Notes: generated by a model from the sequence alone, not told the origin. A stretch of 27,741 nucleotides of DNA from an uncultured Verrucomicrobiales bacterium (GCA_937905985.1 CALCWC010000008.1:1-27741), one strand, 5' to 3'; positions 19,744 to 27,370 are shown, counted from the first letter of the stretch. Numbers and translations are program-made.

Positions 19744-21093
19744 TCAGAGCTTCTTCTTCTTGCGCTTGGCCAGGGCCTTGAGCAAAAGCAGGGGGGCGGA
19801 GCAGGCAATCACCACCAGCAGGGGTATGAACACATACAGGTATGTGTTGATGTAGCGGGAACACTTGGGGTCCTCTGCGCGTTCGCCCTGTTTCCACCAG
19901 CGGTAGGCCAGGGTGGGGCTCCATTCCACGGGGGAGAAGGGGTTGAGGTGCAGGAGCCCGCGGCGCGCCATGGCTGGCACAAACCCGCGGTCGCTTGCCT
20001 TGATGTACCAGTCGTCGGCCTGGGCGGCATCTCCGGCCTGCTCGTAGTGCAGGGCCAGTTCGTAGGCGGAGTAGGGGGAATTGTGCTGCAGGGCGGATTC
20101 CTCCAGCATTTTTAGGCCGCGCCCCTTGCCTTCCTCGCCGTGTGAGCCTCTCATGAGGATGAGTGCCAGGCGAGTGCGGGCGCGGTCATGCCCCATGGTG
20201 ATGGCGCGCTCGTAGAAGGGGATGGCCCCCTTCGCATCGCCGGCGGCCTCGGCATCCCAGCCTTTTTGGTAGAGGGCTTCCGGGTAGGGTGAGGGTTCCT
20301 TAATTGCAATTTCCAGGTACTTGGCGGCTGCGGCCTCGTCGTGCTCCAGGGTGCTTCCACGCATGAGCTCGCAGTACATGAGGTAGGCCATTTTGGCATT
20401 CCCGGCATCTGCCAGGCGGCGAGCGTATTCGAATGCCTTTTGCAGCCCCTGCGGTGTCTTGGCGTGGATGCGGAAAAGCTCTGCAATGGCAGTAAGATCG
20501 TCCTTGTCTGCCAGCTCCTCGTAGATTTTCACCGCACGGTCGGCGTCTTGCTTTACCCCCAAGCCGTGGAAGAGCATATCCGCCACGCGCAGCTTGCAGG
20601 CGGTGTTACCTTCCTCTGCGTGCTTTTCGTAAATGGCGAAGGCATGGCGGTAGGCCTTGTTGGCCTCATCCGGTTTGTTCTGGGAGTTGTAGATGCCGGC
20701 CAGCATAATGCAAGCAGCGGAATCTTCTGCCGCCTCTGCGGATTTGAGCCACAGCATCGCCTTGTCCGCATCTGCCGGCACCACGGGGTCCCCCTGCAGG
20801 TAGAGCCTGGCCAGGTTCATCATGGCCTTGGTGTTGCCTTGGGAAGATTTCTCCGTGAGCAGGGAGATGAACTTCTGCGCCCAAGCCTCCGCCTGGGGAC
20901 GGTGCCCGGCGAAGTCGTAACGCATATAGACCTGGCGCGCGGCGCGAGGGCTCTGTTCCTCGGTGGCCTCCTTTTTCAGAGCGGCCAGGGCTTCCTCCAG
21001 CTTGGCGTCATCGCAGCTGAGCGGGCGCTCCTCCTGCGCGGGCAGCAGGGGCGCTGCCGCCAACAGTATGGTGATGAGGAACGTGCGCAGCAT
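19744..21093 (-). CDS. Sel1-like/TPR repeat protein with signal peptide and C-terminal anchor
   Basis: This 449-residue protein has a signal peptide (MLRTFLITILLAAAPLLPAQ), then Sel1-type helical repeats of about 36 residues (for example AMMNLARLYLQGDP, KLRVADMLFHGLGV, ALYQKGWDAEAAG, ARTRLALILMRGSHG). It ends in a transmembrane segment (YVFIPLLVVIACSAPLLLLKAL) and a Lys-rich cytosolic tail. It should be a periplasm-facing scaffold tethered to the inner membrane. Sel1 proteins mediate protein-protein contacts; the partner is unknown. It starts 27 bases after the rluB-type gene on the same strand, so it probably shares that transcript. Confidence 0.8.
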   Translation of the reverse strand: MLRTFLITILLAAAPLLPAQEERPLSCDDAKLEEALAALKKEATEEQSPRAARQVYMRYDFAGHRPQAEAWAQKFISLLTEKSSQGNTKAMMNLARLYLQGDPVVPADADKAMLWLKSAEAAEDSAACIMLAGIYNSQNKPDEANKAYRHAFAIYEKHAEEGNTACKLRVADMLFHGLGVKQDADRAVKIYEELADKDDLTAIAELFRIHAKTPQGLQKAFEYARRLADAGNAKMAYLMYCELMRGSTLEHDEAAAAKYLEIAIKEPSPYPEALYQKGWDAEAAGDAKGAIPFYERAITMGHDRARTRLALILMRGSHGEEGKGRGLKMLEESALQHNSPYSAYELALHYEQAGDAAQADDWYIKASDRGFVPAMARRGLLHLNPFSPVEWSPTLAYRWWKQGERAEDPKCSRYINTYLYVFIPLLVVIACSAPLLLLKALAKRKKKKL

Positions 21094-21120
21094 GGGAAGA
21101 TGGATGGGATGATTTTCTTT

Positions 21121-22479
21121 TTAGCGGTGGAAAGACCTGCCGCCGCCAAATCCCCCGCGCCTGCCGCCGCGGCCACCATGGTCGCCATGGTTGCCGAAGC
21201 TGCGGCGCTGCTGGCCGAAACCGCCGTTGCCGCGGCGGTCGCCGTCGCGGCGCTCAAAGCGCTTGCCTCCGCCAAAGGTGCGGCGTTCACCGAATCCGCG
21301 GCGCTCGCCGTTGTCATCACGGCGTTCAAAGCGGCGCGGGCCGAAGGAACGGCGTTCCCCGCCGTTGTCGTCGTCGCGGCGCTGGAATCGGCGGTTGCCG
21401 AAACTCCTCTCGCCACCGCGGGGACGGAATCCGCCGCGGCGGTCGTCACGCTGGAATCCGCGCTGCTCGCGGCGGTCGCCGCGCTCGCCCCGTTCCTCGC
21501 GGAAACGCGGGGCGTGCGGCACACGGCCAAAGGGACGCGGCCCGCGCAGCGGGCGCTCCGGCTCCAGGGACTCGCCCTCTGCATACTTGGTGGAAGATTC
21601 CAGAGCCTCCTCCTCGGTCTCGAAGTCGGCGGGGTTGAAGACGTAGCCCTCCTCCTCGTCGCGGGTTTCCTTGGCGGGTGCGTCGGCAGAGGGTTGGGGA
21701 CGCGGCTTGAAGACCTGCTGGGCACCCATGAGCCCCTTTCTGCGGGGGGGATTGGTGGTGAGCTGGGCCACCTGTTCCGGCGTGAGCAGGGCGCAGTGGC
21801 CGGGTTCCAAATCACCGCCCCAGAGGGAGCCGATGCGGACGCGCACCAGCTTCTTCACGCGCAGGCCCAGGCAGGCGAACATCTGGCGCACCTGGCGCTT
21901 GAGCCCCTGTTCCAGCACCACGCACGCGCGGCGGGCGGACATGCGGGAAACGTACTTGGCCTTGGCCTGGCCCTCCGGCAGGCGCAATCCCTTGAGCAGC
22001 TGGATCAGCACGCTGCCGTCGAACGCCTGGTCCAGCGTCACCCAGTATTCCTTCTCCACGCCGTGGTGGGGATGCGGCACCTTCTGCATCAGGTCGCCGT
22101 CGTTCGTGAAGATAATCAGACCCTCGCTGTCTGCGTCCAGCCTTCCCGCATAGTTCAGGTGGCGGCACTTGGGCGGCAGCAGGTCGTACACCGTGCCCTT
22201 GGCTCCCTGAGCCTCTCGGCTGCACACAAACCCGCGCGGCTTGTTGAGCAGTACCGTTTCCACCGCTTTCGGGGTGACGTGGTGCCCGTCCACCTTCACA
22301 AAGTCGGTGGGCAGCACGCGCAGCCCGGGGGAGTCCACGCGCTGGCCGTTGACCTCCACGCGGCCGTCCGCGATGATTTTGTCAGCGGCGCGGCGGGATT
22401 CGAATCCGCAGGAGGCGAGGTATTTGTTGATGCGCACGCTGCCTTCCGGCGCGGCGGGGTATGTGTTTTCTTCCGGCAT
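21121..22479 (-). CDS. RluB/RsuA-family pseudouridine synthase with Arg/Gly-rich tail
   Basis: Residues about 15-62 form an S4 RNA-binding domain (RINKYLASCGFESRRAAD) and residues about 72-245 the RsuA/RluB catalytic domain, with GRLDADSEGL holding the catalytic Asp115. Enzymes of this branch isomerise a uridine in rRNA; RluB acts on the 23S peptidyl-transferase region. About 452 residues in all is much longer than usual, because the last ~170 are a disordered tail of RGG, RRD and RRxF repeats, probably an RNA-binding region or helicase contact. This is inference. The exact target base cannot be read. It lies downstream of the small basic protein gene, separated by a hairpin. Confidence 0.9.
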   Translation of the reverse strand: MPEENTYPAAPEGSVRINKYLASCGFESRRAADKIIADGRVEVNGQRVDSPGLRVLPTDFVKVDGHHVTPKAVETVLLNKPRGFVCSREAQGAKGTVYDLLPPKCRHLNYAGRLDADSEGLIIFTNDGDLMQKVPHPHHGVEKEYWVTLDQAFDGSVLIQLLKGLRLPEGQAKAKYVSRMSARRACVVLEQGLKRQVRQMFACLGLRVKKLVRVRIGSLWGGDLEPGHCALLTPEQVAQLTTNPPRRKGLMGAQQVFKPRPQPSADAPAKETRDEEEGYVFNPADFETEEEALESSTKYAEGESLEPERPLRGPRPFGRVPHAPRFREERGERGDRREQRGFQRDDRRGGFRPRGGERSFGNRRFQRRDDDNGGERRSFGPRRFERRDDNGERRGFGERRTFGGGKRFERRDGDRRGNGGFGQQRRSFGNHGDHGGRGGRRGGFGGGRSFHR

Positions 22480-22516
22480 GTCTGTAGGGATGAAAAGGAA
22501 AGGGGTGGGATAAAAG

Positions 22517-22545
22517 GAGCCTCGCGGTTGTGCAACCGGAGGCTC
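22517..22545 (-). terminator. Hairpin between the small basic protein gene and the RluB-type gene
   Basis: The arms GAGCCTC/GAGGCTC continue as CGGTT/AACCG after a one-base bulge, giving about 12 base pairs with a four-base loop. On the minus strand it is followed by CCTTTTAT, so it may end or attenuate transcription from the strong upstream promoter before the RluB-type gene. Confidence 0.55.
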
Positions 22546-22577
22546 GTAAAGGCGGGTTCTGCCTCTGCGGGCAGAAA

Positions 22578-22733
22578 TCAGGATTCAAACTTGGTCTTGG
22601 GCAGGCCAATCGGGCTCTGGCCCTCTTTCCACTGGCCGCGCTCCTTCATGAGCTTGACACGTTCAAAACGCTTGAGGACGGAACGCTTGCCGCCCACGGT
22701 ACCGGTGGCTTTCAGTGTGGAATGCTTGGACAT
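22578..22733 (-). CDS. Small basic protein of the PVC superphylum
   Basis: This 51-residue, Lys/Arg-rich protein begins MSKHSTLKATGTVGGKRSVL, contains KRFERVKLMKERGQW and ends in SPIGLPKTKFES. The pattern (basic start, RVLxRxERxxxLKExGxW core, GLPKxK end) fits the small basic protein family found in Verrucomicrobia, Planctomycetes and Chlamydiae, thought to associate with RNA or the ribosome; the function is unproven. It has a strong promoter, as expected for an abundant protein, and sits directly upstream of an rRNA pseudouridine synthase gene, which agrees with a ribosome link. The family assignment supports the taxonomic placement of the window. Confidence 0.8.
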   Translation of the reverse strand: MSKHSTLKATGTVGGKRSVLKRFERVKLMKERGQWKEGQSPIGLPKTKFES

Positions 22734-22786
22734 AATCGTTGTTTCTTTCTGAAGTTTTATTGTGCACCCTGCGGTGCGGGCGCAGC

Positions 22787-22815
22787 TTTATACTCCGTTT
22801 TTTTTAGAATGGCAA
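22787..22815 (-). promoter_or_regulatory. Predicted promoter of the small basic protein gene
   Basis: On the minus strand TTGCCA (22815-22810) and TATAAA (22792-22787) are spaced by 17 bases, with an A-rich run in the spacer and AT-rich DNA upstream. The leader of about 45 bases contains a small hairpin GCACC/GGTGC (22763-22776). Confidence 0.65.
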
Positions 22816-22855
22816 GCAAAATTTCAAGGTTTTTGAAAAAAAAGTTTACAAGTCC

Positions 22856-22890
22856 TAAGGAAATGGGGCTTCGGGGGGGGCATGATGATG
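22856..22890 (+). repeat. Left copy of an imperfect direct repeat bordering the island
   Basis: The stretch TAAGGAAATGGGGCTTCGGG continues with a G run and ends CATGATGATG. A close copy is at 24434-24470, which overlaps the 3' end of umuD. The two copies bracket about 1.54 kb of repeat-rich and AT-rich DNA. Confidence 0.5.
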
Positions 22891-23451
22891 TCTCCGCGTG
22901 CGCGCATATCCTCGGAACGCCGCCCTGTCTCGGCGTAGCTCCGCAGGAGCGTGGACCGAAGCGCAACGCACGCCTCCCCTCCCCCGCGGAGGAGATAAAG
23001 AGAGGGGCGTTTTTCGAGACAAAGTGAGGCCTGAGGCACATGTGTCCCAAAGAAATGTGGGGTGAACGCAATTGGTGTGCAATGGTTGGAGGTAACGAGC
23101 GTGGTTCCGTCTTCGCCAAGGCTTCCGTCTTCGCCAAGGCTACTCCGAGACAGGACGCCGAGACAGGTGGTAAGCGGGCAGCGTTCCGTAAGCGGCACCC
23201 CTTCGGGATCCGTCGGGCTCATTCCCTGCCGAAACGTCCATCGTGGTTGTCCCCCACCTTTCCAGGAGGGGCTCCAACAACCCCGAAAAGAAAATCGAGT
23301 TCTATTTGAATTTTTTTCAAAAAAATCACAAATTCGCCATTTTGTGGCTTAATAGGGTATAGGCAAGCGCATGACCTGCATCGCCACAGCTCCTGTTTTT
23401 CACCTTTCCTCCACCTTGGCGGCAAAATCGGTTGCCATCGATGAACGGGGC
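22891..23451. other. Noncoding repeat-rich stretch without a supported gene
   Basis: No frame here has recognisable protein. It holds several repeat signals: a 12-base inverted pair CCTGTCTCGGCG (22924-22935) and CGCCGAGACAGG (23156-23167), a small hairpin GCTCC-GCA-GGAGC just after the first, a hairpin-like GAGGGGCG-TTTTT near 23010, and an 18-base tandem duplication at 23105-23140. The segment near 23290-23340 is AT-rich with a TTTGAA/TTCAAA dyad. It resembles a decayed intergenic repeat element. Confidence 0.5.
23105..23140 (+). repeat. Perfect 18-base tandem duplication
   Basis: TTCCGTCTTCGCCAAGGC occurs twice head to tail (23105-23122, 23123-23140). A second short repeat, CCGAGACAGG, follows at 23145-23154 and 23158-23167. 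Confidence 0.85.
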
Positions 23452-23481
23452 TTGACAAGCACCGAGTGGACGGAGTATGGT
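23452..23481 (+). promoter_or_regulatory. Candidate promoter facing the AT-rich island gene
   Basis: TTGACA (23452-23457) and TATGGT (23476-23481) are spaced by 18 bases. The transcript would have a leader of about 155 bases before the ATG at 23644, containing a perfect hairpin CGCCCAC-CGC-GTGGGCG (23532-23548). It might instead drive a small RNA. Confidence 0.4.
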
Positions 23482-23643
23482 GCAGGTACGGTCAAGGATT
23501 CATACAGCTCCGTTCCCTCCAGCTCCATCACCGCCCACCGCGTGGGCGCACCGTCAGCGTCATTAGACAAGTATAAAAGGTTATTCAGAGCAACAAAAAA
23601 ATAACATCAAACATACAATCATATGATATACAATAAGGAAAAC

Positions 23644-24150
23644 ATGAAGAAAGAAGAGGTGATATATTGGCAAGGAAAGCCAAATGTGCCTGTATGCGAC
23701 GCAAGAACATTTGTTCTCTATGTTATTCCTGCAATCATCCTTCTCTGTATATGGAGCGGAATATCAGGCGTTGAAGAATACATGCCACGCGTAAAAGATG
23801 TTCTCGTTTTTCTTCGAGATAATATAATTCTTAATTATACCGTTCTTGTCATGATTCTTGGTTTGATGTTGCGCCCTCTCTTACGTTGGTTCTTATATTA
23901 CAAAAGGATTGAATACGTATTCACCAGCATGCGCGCACTCGCATATTATAAATCTTCCAACGAAATTGATTTCGAAATCGAAGCCGCTGACATACCCAAG
24001 ATGCAACAATCCTTTTCCCGTGAGGGATTGATTAATTTACATACCTTCATCGTGGACCAAGGGGAATTGCATGAAAGGCAAGGCGAGATTCGTTATGTGA
24101 AGGTCGGCTTTGAGGGCATTCCCGCAGATATTCTTGAGCATTATACATAA
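23644..24150 (+). CDS. Small AT-rich membrane protein, possibly PH-like
   Basis: This 168-residue protein is encoded by DNA far richer in A and T than its neighbours. It begins with charged residues and YWQGKPN, has two hydrophobic segments (about 23-42 and 64-83), and then a soluble part with RIEYVFTSMRALAYY and several short beta-like stretches. Two membrane helices followed by a (V/I)T-x-R-(A/L) strand resemble bacterial PH-domain (DUF304-type) membrane proteins, but this is a weak match. ATG at 23644 is chosen over 23623 because AAGGAAAAC precedes it, one of the few clear ribosome-binding sites in the window. Base composition and isolation suggest acquisition by transfer. Function is unknown. 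Confidence 0.7.
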   Translation: MKKEEVIYWQGKPNVPVCDARTFVLYVIPAIILLCIWSGISGVEEYMPRVKDVLVFLRDNIILNYTVLVMILGLMLRPLLRWFLYYKRIEYVFTSMRALAYYKSSNEIDFEIEAADIPKMQQSFSREGLINLHTFIVDQGELHERQGEIRYVKVGFEGIPADILEHYT

Positions 24151-24433
24151 GGGAAACGAAATCCGAAACAAGAGAGCTGCTCGAACTCGATTAAGCTAAC
24201 CACTAATTAGAAATTCCCAAAAAAGGTGCCTGTTTACCGCATGAAACGAGTTTTAGATTACTGAGCCTGTTTCTTGTACTCATATCGCCCTGTTGTTTGT
24301 CTCCAAATAGTATTGAAAGTTTAACAGATAAAGATCGAATGAGTCTAATAAAAGCGCTAAGCTGAGATGGGCGAAGACGGGCCATCATTGCATACTAACC
24401 ACGCTTCCTCCAAAATTCTTTGGTACACTTGTG
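24151..24433. other. AT-rich gap without a supported gene
   Basis: The DNA between the island gene and umuD continues the low-GC composition. A 61-codon minus-strand frame at 24203-24388 has no recognisable features and no start signal, so it is not called. No tRNA or terminator stem with a T-run was recognised. Confidence 0.4.
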
Positions 24434-24470
24434 TAAGAAATGGGGCTACGGGGTGGTTTTCTTGATGATG
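24434..24470 (+). repeat. Right copy of the imperfect direct repeat, at the umuD 3' end
   Basis: TAAGAAATGGGGCTACGGGG followed by TGGTTTTCTTGATGATG matches 22856-22890 with small differences. The umuD stop codon (24446) lies inside it, so the left copy may be a duplicated gene end. Confidence 0.5.
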
Positions 24471-24859
24471 AAGGTGACGACTCCGAAGAATTCCGCGCCG
24501 AGTTCCGGGGTGATGGTGATGGGCTTGTAGGCGGGGTTTTCCGGCAGCAGGCGCATGCGGGAGGCTGTTTTCTCAAAGCGTTTCACCGTGAATTCACCGT
24601 TGACGGAGGCGATGATGATGCGGCGGTTGGTGGGGGTGAGACTGCGGTCCACCACCAGAATGTCGCCGTCGTCGATACCGGCACCGACCATGCTGTCGCC
24701 GCGCGCGCGTACAAAGTAGGTGGCGGCGGGGTGAGCGATGCAGAGGCGGTTGAGATCCAGCGTGCCGTTGAGGTCACCCATGGCAGGGGAGGGGAACCCT
24801 GCGGCCACGCCCTCCGCAAACAGCGGTATTTTCCCCGAATTGGCCGCGGCGTCGTTCAT
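24446..24859 (-). CDS. umuD: UmuD-like S24 peptidase (SOS mutagenesis protein)
   Basis: This 137-residue protein has UmuD length and layout: IPLFAEGVAAGFPSP with the self-cleavage site between Ala20 and Gly21, TYFVRARGDSM with nucleophile Ser56, GDILVVDRSLT, GEFTVKRF with Lys93, and AYKPITI near the end. After RecA-stimulated self-cleavage, UmuD' works with UmuC as translesion polymerase V. Its start overlaps the recN stop by four bases (ATGA), so translation is probably coupled. LexA is less likely because there is no N-terminal DNA-binding domain. No umuC follows; instead the AT-rich island begins at its stop codon. Confidence 0.88.
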   Translation of the reverse strand: MNDAAANSGKIPLFAEGVAAGFPSPAMGDLNGTLDLNRLCIAHPAATYFVRARGDSMVGAGIDDGDILVVDRSLTPTNRRIIIASVNGEFTVKRFEKTASRMRLLPENPAYKPITITPELGAEFFGVVTFIIKKTTP

Positions 24860-26505
24860 GCCTGGAGGAGGGTTTTGGCGTGAGCCTCCGCGGCCTTGCC
24901 GTGGGAGCCGAGCATGCGCACCAGCTCCGCCACGCGGGCGGCAGCGCACACCTCGTGCAGCTTGGAGGTGGTTCGCCCGCCTTCCGTGGCCTTGGAGATG
25001 AGGTAGTGGTGGTCTGCGAGTGCCGCCACTTGGGGGAAGTGGGTGATGGCAATGACCTGGTGGTCGCGCCCCAGCTCGCGCATTTTCATGCCCACGGCGC
25101 GGGCAATCTCGCCGCCCACGTTGGCGTCGATCTCATCGAAGATGAGCAGGGGGGTGTCGTCCTGCTTGGCAAGGGCGCTCTTGAGGGCGAGCATGACGCG
25201 GGCGAGCTCGCCGCTGGAGGCGATGAGGCGCAGGGGCTTCACGGGCTCGCCGGGGTTGGGGCCGAACAGCACCTCGATTTCATCCATGCCCTGCGGCCCC
25301 GGCTCCACTTCCGTGAGCTGCACGGTGAAGAGCGATTGCTTGAAACCCAGCTGCGCCGCGTGGGTGAGAAAATCCTTCTCCAGGCGCGGGGCGGCCTTGC
25401 GGCGGGCCGCGGAGAGGGCCTTGCCCGCTTTTGCCACGGCGGCTTCCGCAGCTTGCTGAGCGGCCTCCAGCTCCGCCAGGCGTTCCTCGCGGTTGGCAAT
25501 GGAATCCAGCTTCTCACGGCAGGTCTGGAGATGCTCTTGGATGGCGGCGAAATCTGCGCCGTACTTGCGTTTCAGGGTGTCCAGCGTGGCCACACGCTCC
25601 TCCAACGCGGCCGCTTCCGCGGGGTCGGCGCACAATCCGTCCGCATAGTCGCGCAGGGATGCCGCAACGTCCCCCAGTTCCTCCAGCGCGCTGTTGAGGG
25701 GTTCCAGCCACTTGGCGGCCGCGGCGTCCAGACGCTCCAAATCGTGAGCGCTGCGGATGATGCGGTGCAGGCGCGGCAGAACGGCATCCTCGTCGCCGTC
25801 CAGCGCCTGGGCCATGGGCATGACCGTGTCGCGCAGTCGGCCGGCGTTTCGGGCGCGCTGCCAGCGGGCTTCCAGCCCCTCCACCTCCTCGGCGGTGAGG
25901 TTGGCGGATTCTATTTCCTCCACCTGGTGCTGCAGGAAGTCGATTTCCCGCGCGTTGGCCATCTCGCTTTCCTGCAACTCGCGGTAGGCGGCGCGGGCAT
26001 CCAGCATGGCGCGGTAGGCCGTGCGGTAGCGCGTGAGCAGGTCGGCATCCTCCGCAAAGGCATCCAGCAGCACCATCTGCCGTTCCTGGGAAGTGAGCGA
26101 GCGGTGGGAATCCGGCTGGTGCATGTCCACCAGCCCGCTGCCGATGGATTTCAGCAATGCGAGCGTGACGGGACTGTTGTTGATAAACTGCCGGTTGCCG
26201 GTGGGGGTGATGGTGCGGCGGATGAGCAGCTCGCCGTCCTCGCAGGGCGGCACGCCCGCCTCCTCCAGCCGGGCGTTCAGCTCCGCCGCCTGCGGCAGGT
26301 GGAACGCGGCCTCGATGCTGCACTGGGTCTCTCCGCTGCGGATGAGCGTCTTGTCGGCCCGTTCCCCCAGCGCCAGTGCTATTCCTCCCATCACCACAGA
26401 CTTGCCGGCACCGGTTTCCCCGGTGATGCCAAGGAAGCCGCTGCACGGCTCCCACACCAGTTCATCCACCAGCGCCAGGTTGCGTATCTTAAGCAGCGCA
26501 AGCAT
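24856..26505 (-). CDS. recN: DNA repair protein RecN
   Basis: This 549-residue SMC-like ATPase has Walker A GETGAGKS (29-36), a central region of about 150-400 rich in heptad-like coiled coil (for example LEEERVA/LAELEAAQQ-type stretches), the ABC signature SSGELARVMLALK and Walker B LLIFDEIDANVGG (about 450-462), then ITHFPQVAALADHH. RecN bridges DNA and helps repair double-strand breaks with RecA. It is the first gene of a two-gene unit with umuD, both SOS-type functions. No CTGT-N8-ACAG or other familiar SOS box is seen in its promoter, so its damage control may use another operator. Confidence 0.95.
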   Translation of the reverse strand: MLALLKIRNLALVDELVWEPCSGFLGITGETGAGKSVVMGGIALALGERADKTLIRSGETQCSIEAAFHLPQAAELNARLEEAGVPPCEDGELLIRRTITPTGNRQFINNSPVTLALLKSIGSGLVDMHQPDSHRSLTSQERQMVLLDAFAEDADLLTRYRTAYRAMLDARAAYRELQESEMANAREIDFLQHQVEEIESANLTAEEVEGLEARWQRARNAGRLRDTVMPMAQALDGDEDAVLPRLHRIIRSAHDLERLDAAAAKWLEPLNSALEELGDVAASLRDYADGLCADPAEAAALEERVATLDTLKRKYGADFAAIQEHLQTCREKLDSIANREERLAELEAAQQAAEAAVAKAGKALSAARRKAAPRLEKDFLTHAAQLGFKQSLFTVQLTEVEPGPQGMDEIEVLFGPNPGEPVKPLRLIASSGELARVMLALKSALAKQDDTPLLIFDEIDANVGGEIARAVGMKMRELGRDHQVIAITHFPQVAALADHHYLISKATEGGRTTSKLHEVCAAARVAELVRMLGSHGKAAEAHAKTLLQA

Positions 26506-26513
26506 ATTTTCGT

Positions 26514-26558
26514 TTGCCTTTCCGCCGCATTATGGCATAATAGTCAGGAAAAACAAAA
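26514..26558. promoter_or_regulatory. Divergent recN / hydrolase promoters sharing a palindrome
   Basis: ATTATG-G-CATAAT (26529-26541) is a perfect dyad that gives a CATAAT -10 box on each strand. For the plus-strand hydrolase, TTGCCT (26514-26519) lies 16 bases upstream. For recN, a TTGTTT-like box lies 16 bases from the minus-strand CATAAT. The two -10 boxes are separated by a single base, so the promoters should exclude each other. Confidence 0.5.
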
Positions 26559-26571
26559 CAAAATTTCGCGC

Positions 26572-27345
26572 ATGCACATTGTTTTCCTCGGCACCGGCAC
26601 CTCCACCGCCATCCCCGTCATCGGCTGCAACTGCCCGGTCTGCAAGTCCTCCAACCCGCGCAACAAGCGCCTCCGCGCCTCTGTGACGGTGTCCACACCC
26701 TCCACCACCATCCTGGTGGATGCCGGACCCGACCTGCATGAGCAGGCCCTGCGCCACAACCTGACCGCGATTACGGGCGTGCTGTACACGCATGAGCACT
26801 TGGACCACGTGGCGGGATTCGATGAGATGCGGGCGTTCTGCTGGCACATCGAGGGGCGCTTGCCGCTGTACGCCGGCACGCGCTGCCTGGAGCAGTTGAA
26901 GCGCATGTACGGCTGGGCCTTCAAGGAGAGCAACACCTACCAGGGCTACATGCGCCCGCTGGCGCACGACCACGCAGGAAAGCCCTTCCGCATCGGGGAT
27001 ATCGACGTGGAACCCGTGCCGGTGGTTCACGCCACCGTGGAGACCTATGGCTACGTTTTCCGCCACGGCGGCAGCAGCTTCGCCTACCTGCCGGACGTGA
27101 AGGAGTTGCCCGCCGCATCCCGCGCCCGGCTGCGCGGGCTGGACGCCATCGCCATGGACGGCCTGTGCCCGAAGGAGCACCCCACCCACCTCAACGTGGA
27201 GCAGAACGTGGCCCTCATGAAGGAGCTTGCCCCCAAGCGCGGATACATCACCCACACCGGCCACCGCCTGGACTACGACGAATTGAACGCCCAGCTCCCC
27301 CCCTTCATGGAATCCGCCTACGACGGCCTGGAGCTGGAGCTGTGA
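26572..27345 (+). CDS. Metallo-beta-lactamase-fold hydrolase (PhnP-like)
   Basis: This 257-residue protein has the MBL-fold core: FLGTGTSTAIPVIGCNCPVC at the N-terminus with a Cys cluster (19, 21, 24) like the extra zinc site of PhnP relatives, ILVDAGPD, the metal motif HEHLDH (74-79), and later His residues in PVVHATVE and ITHTGH. Relatives include PhnP, a cyclic phosphodiesterase of phosphonate breakdown, and lipoate-biosynthesis-like hydrolases; no phosphonate genes are near, so the substrate is open. Start at 26572 matches the conserved N-terminal strand. It is transcribed divergently from recN. Confidence 0.88.
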   Translation: MHIVFLGTGTSTAIPVIGCNCPVCKSSNPRNKRLRASVTVSTPSTTILVDAGPDLHEQALRHNLTAITGVLYTHEHLDHVAGFDEMRAFCWHIEGRLPLYAGTRCLEQLKRMYGWAFKESNTYQGYMRPLAHDHAGKPFRIGDIDVEPVPVVHATVETYGYVFRHGGSSFAYLPDVKELPAASRARLRGLDAIAMDGLCPKEHPTHLNVEQNVALMKELAPKRGYITHTGHRLDYDELNAQLPPFMESAYDGLELEL

Positions 27346-27370
27346 AGCGCGCCACCAAATGCCCCACCCC

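Noticed and set aside
23371..23604. 77-codon plus-strand frame
   Set aside because: No family resemblance or start signal, and it covers the candidate promoter and hairpin.
24203..24388. 61-codon minus-strand frame in the AT-rich gap
   Set aside because: No recognisable motif or ribosome site; such frames are expected by chance.
26506..26571. Classical SOS box upstream of recN
   Set aside because: No CTGT-N8-ACAG or Gram-positive GAAC-N4-GTTC pattern is present; only the ATTATG/CATAAT dyad is seen.
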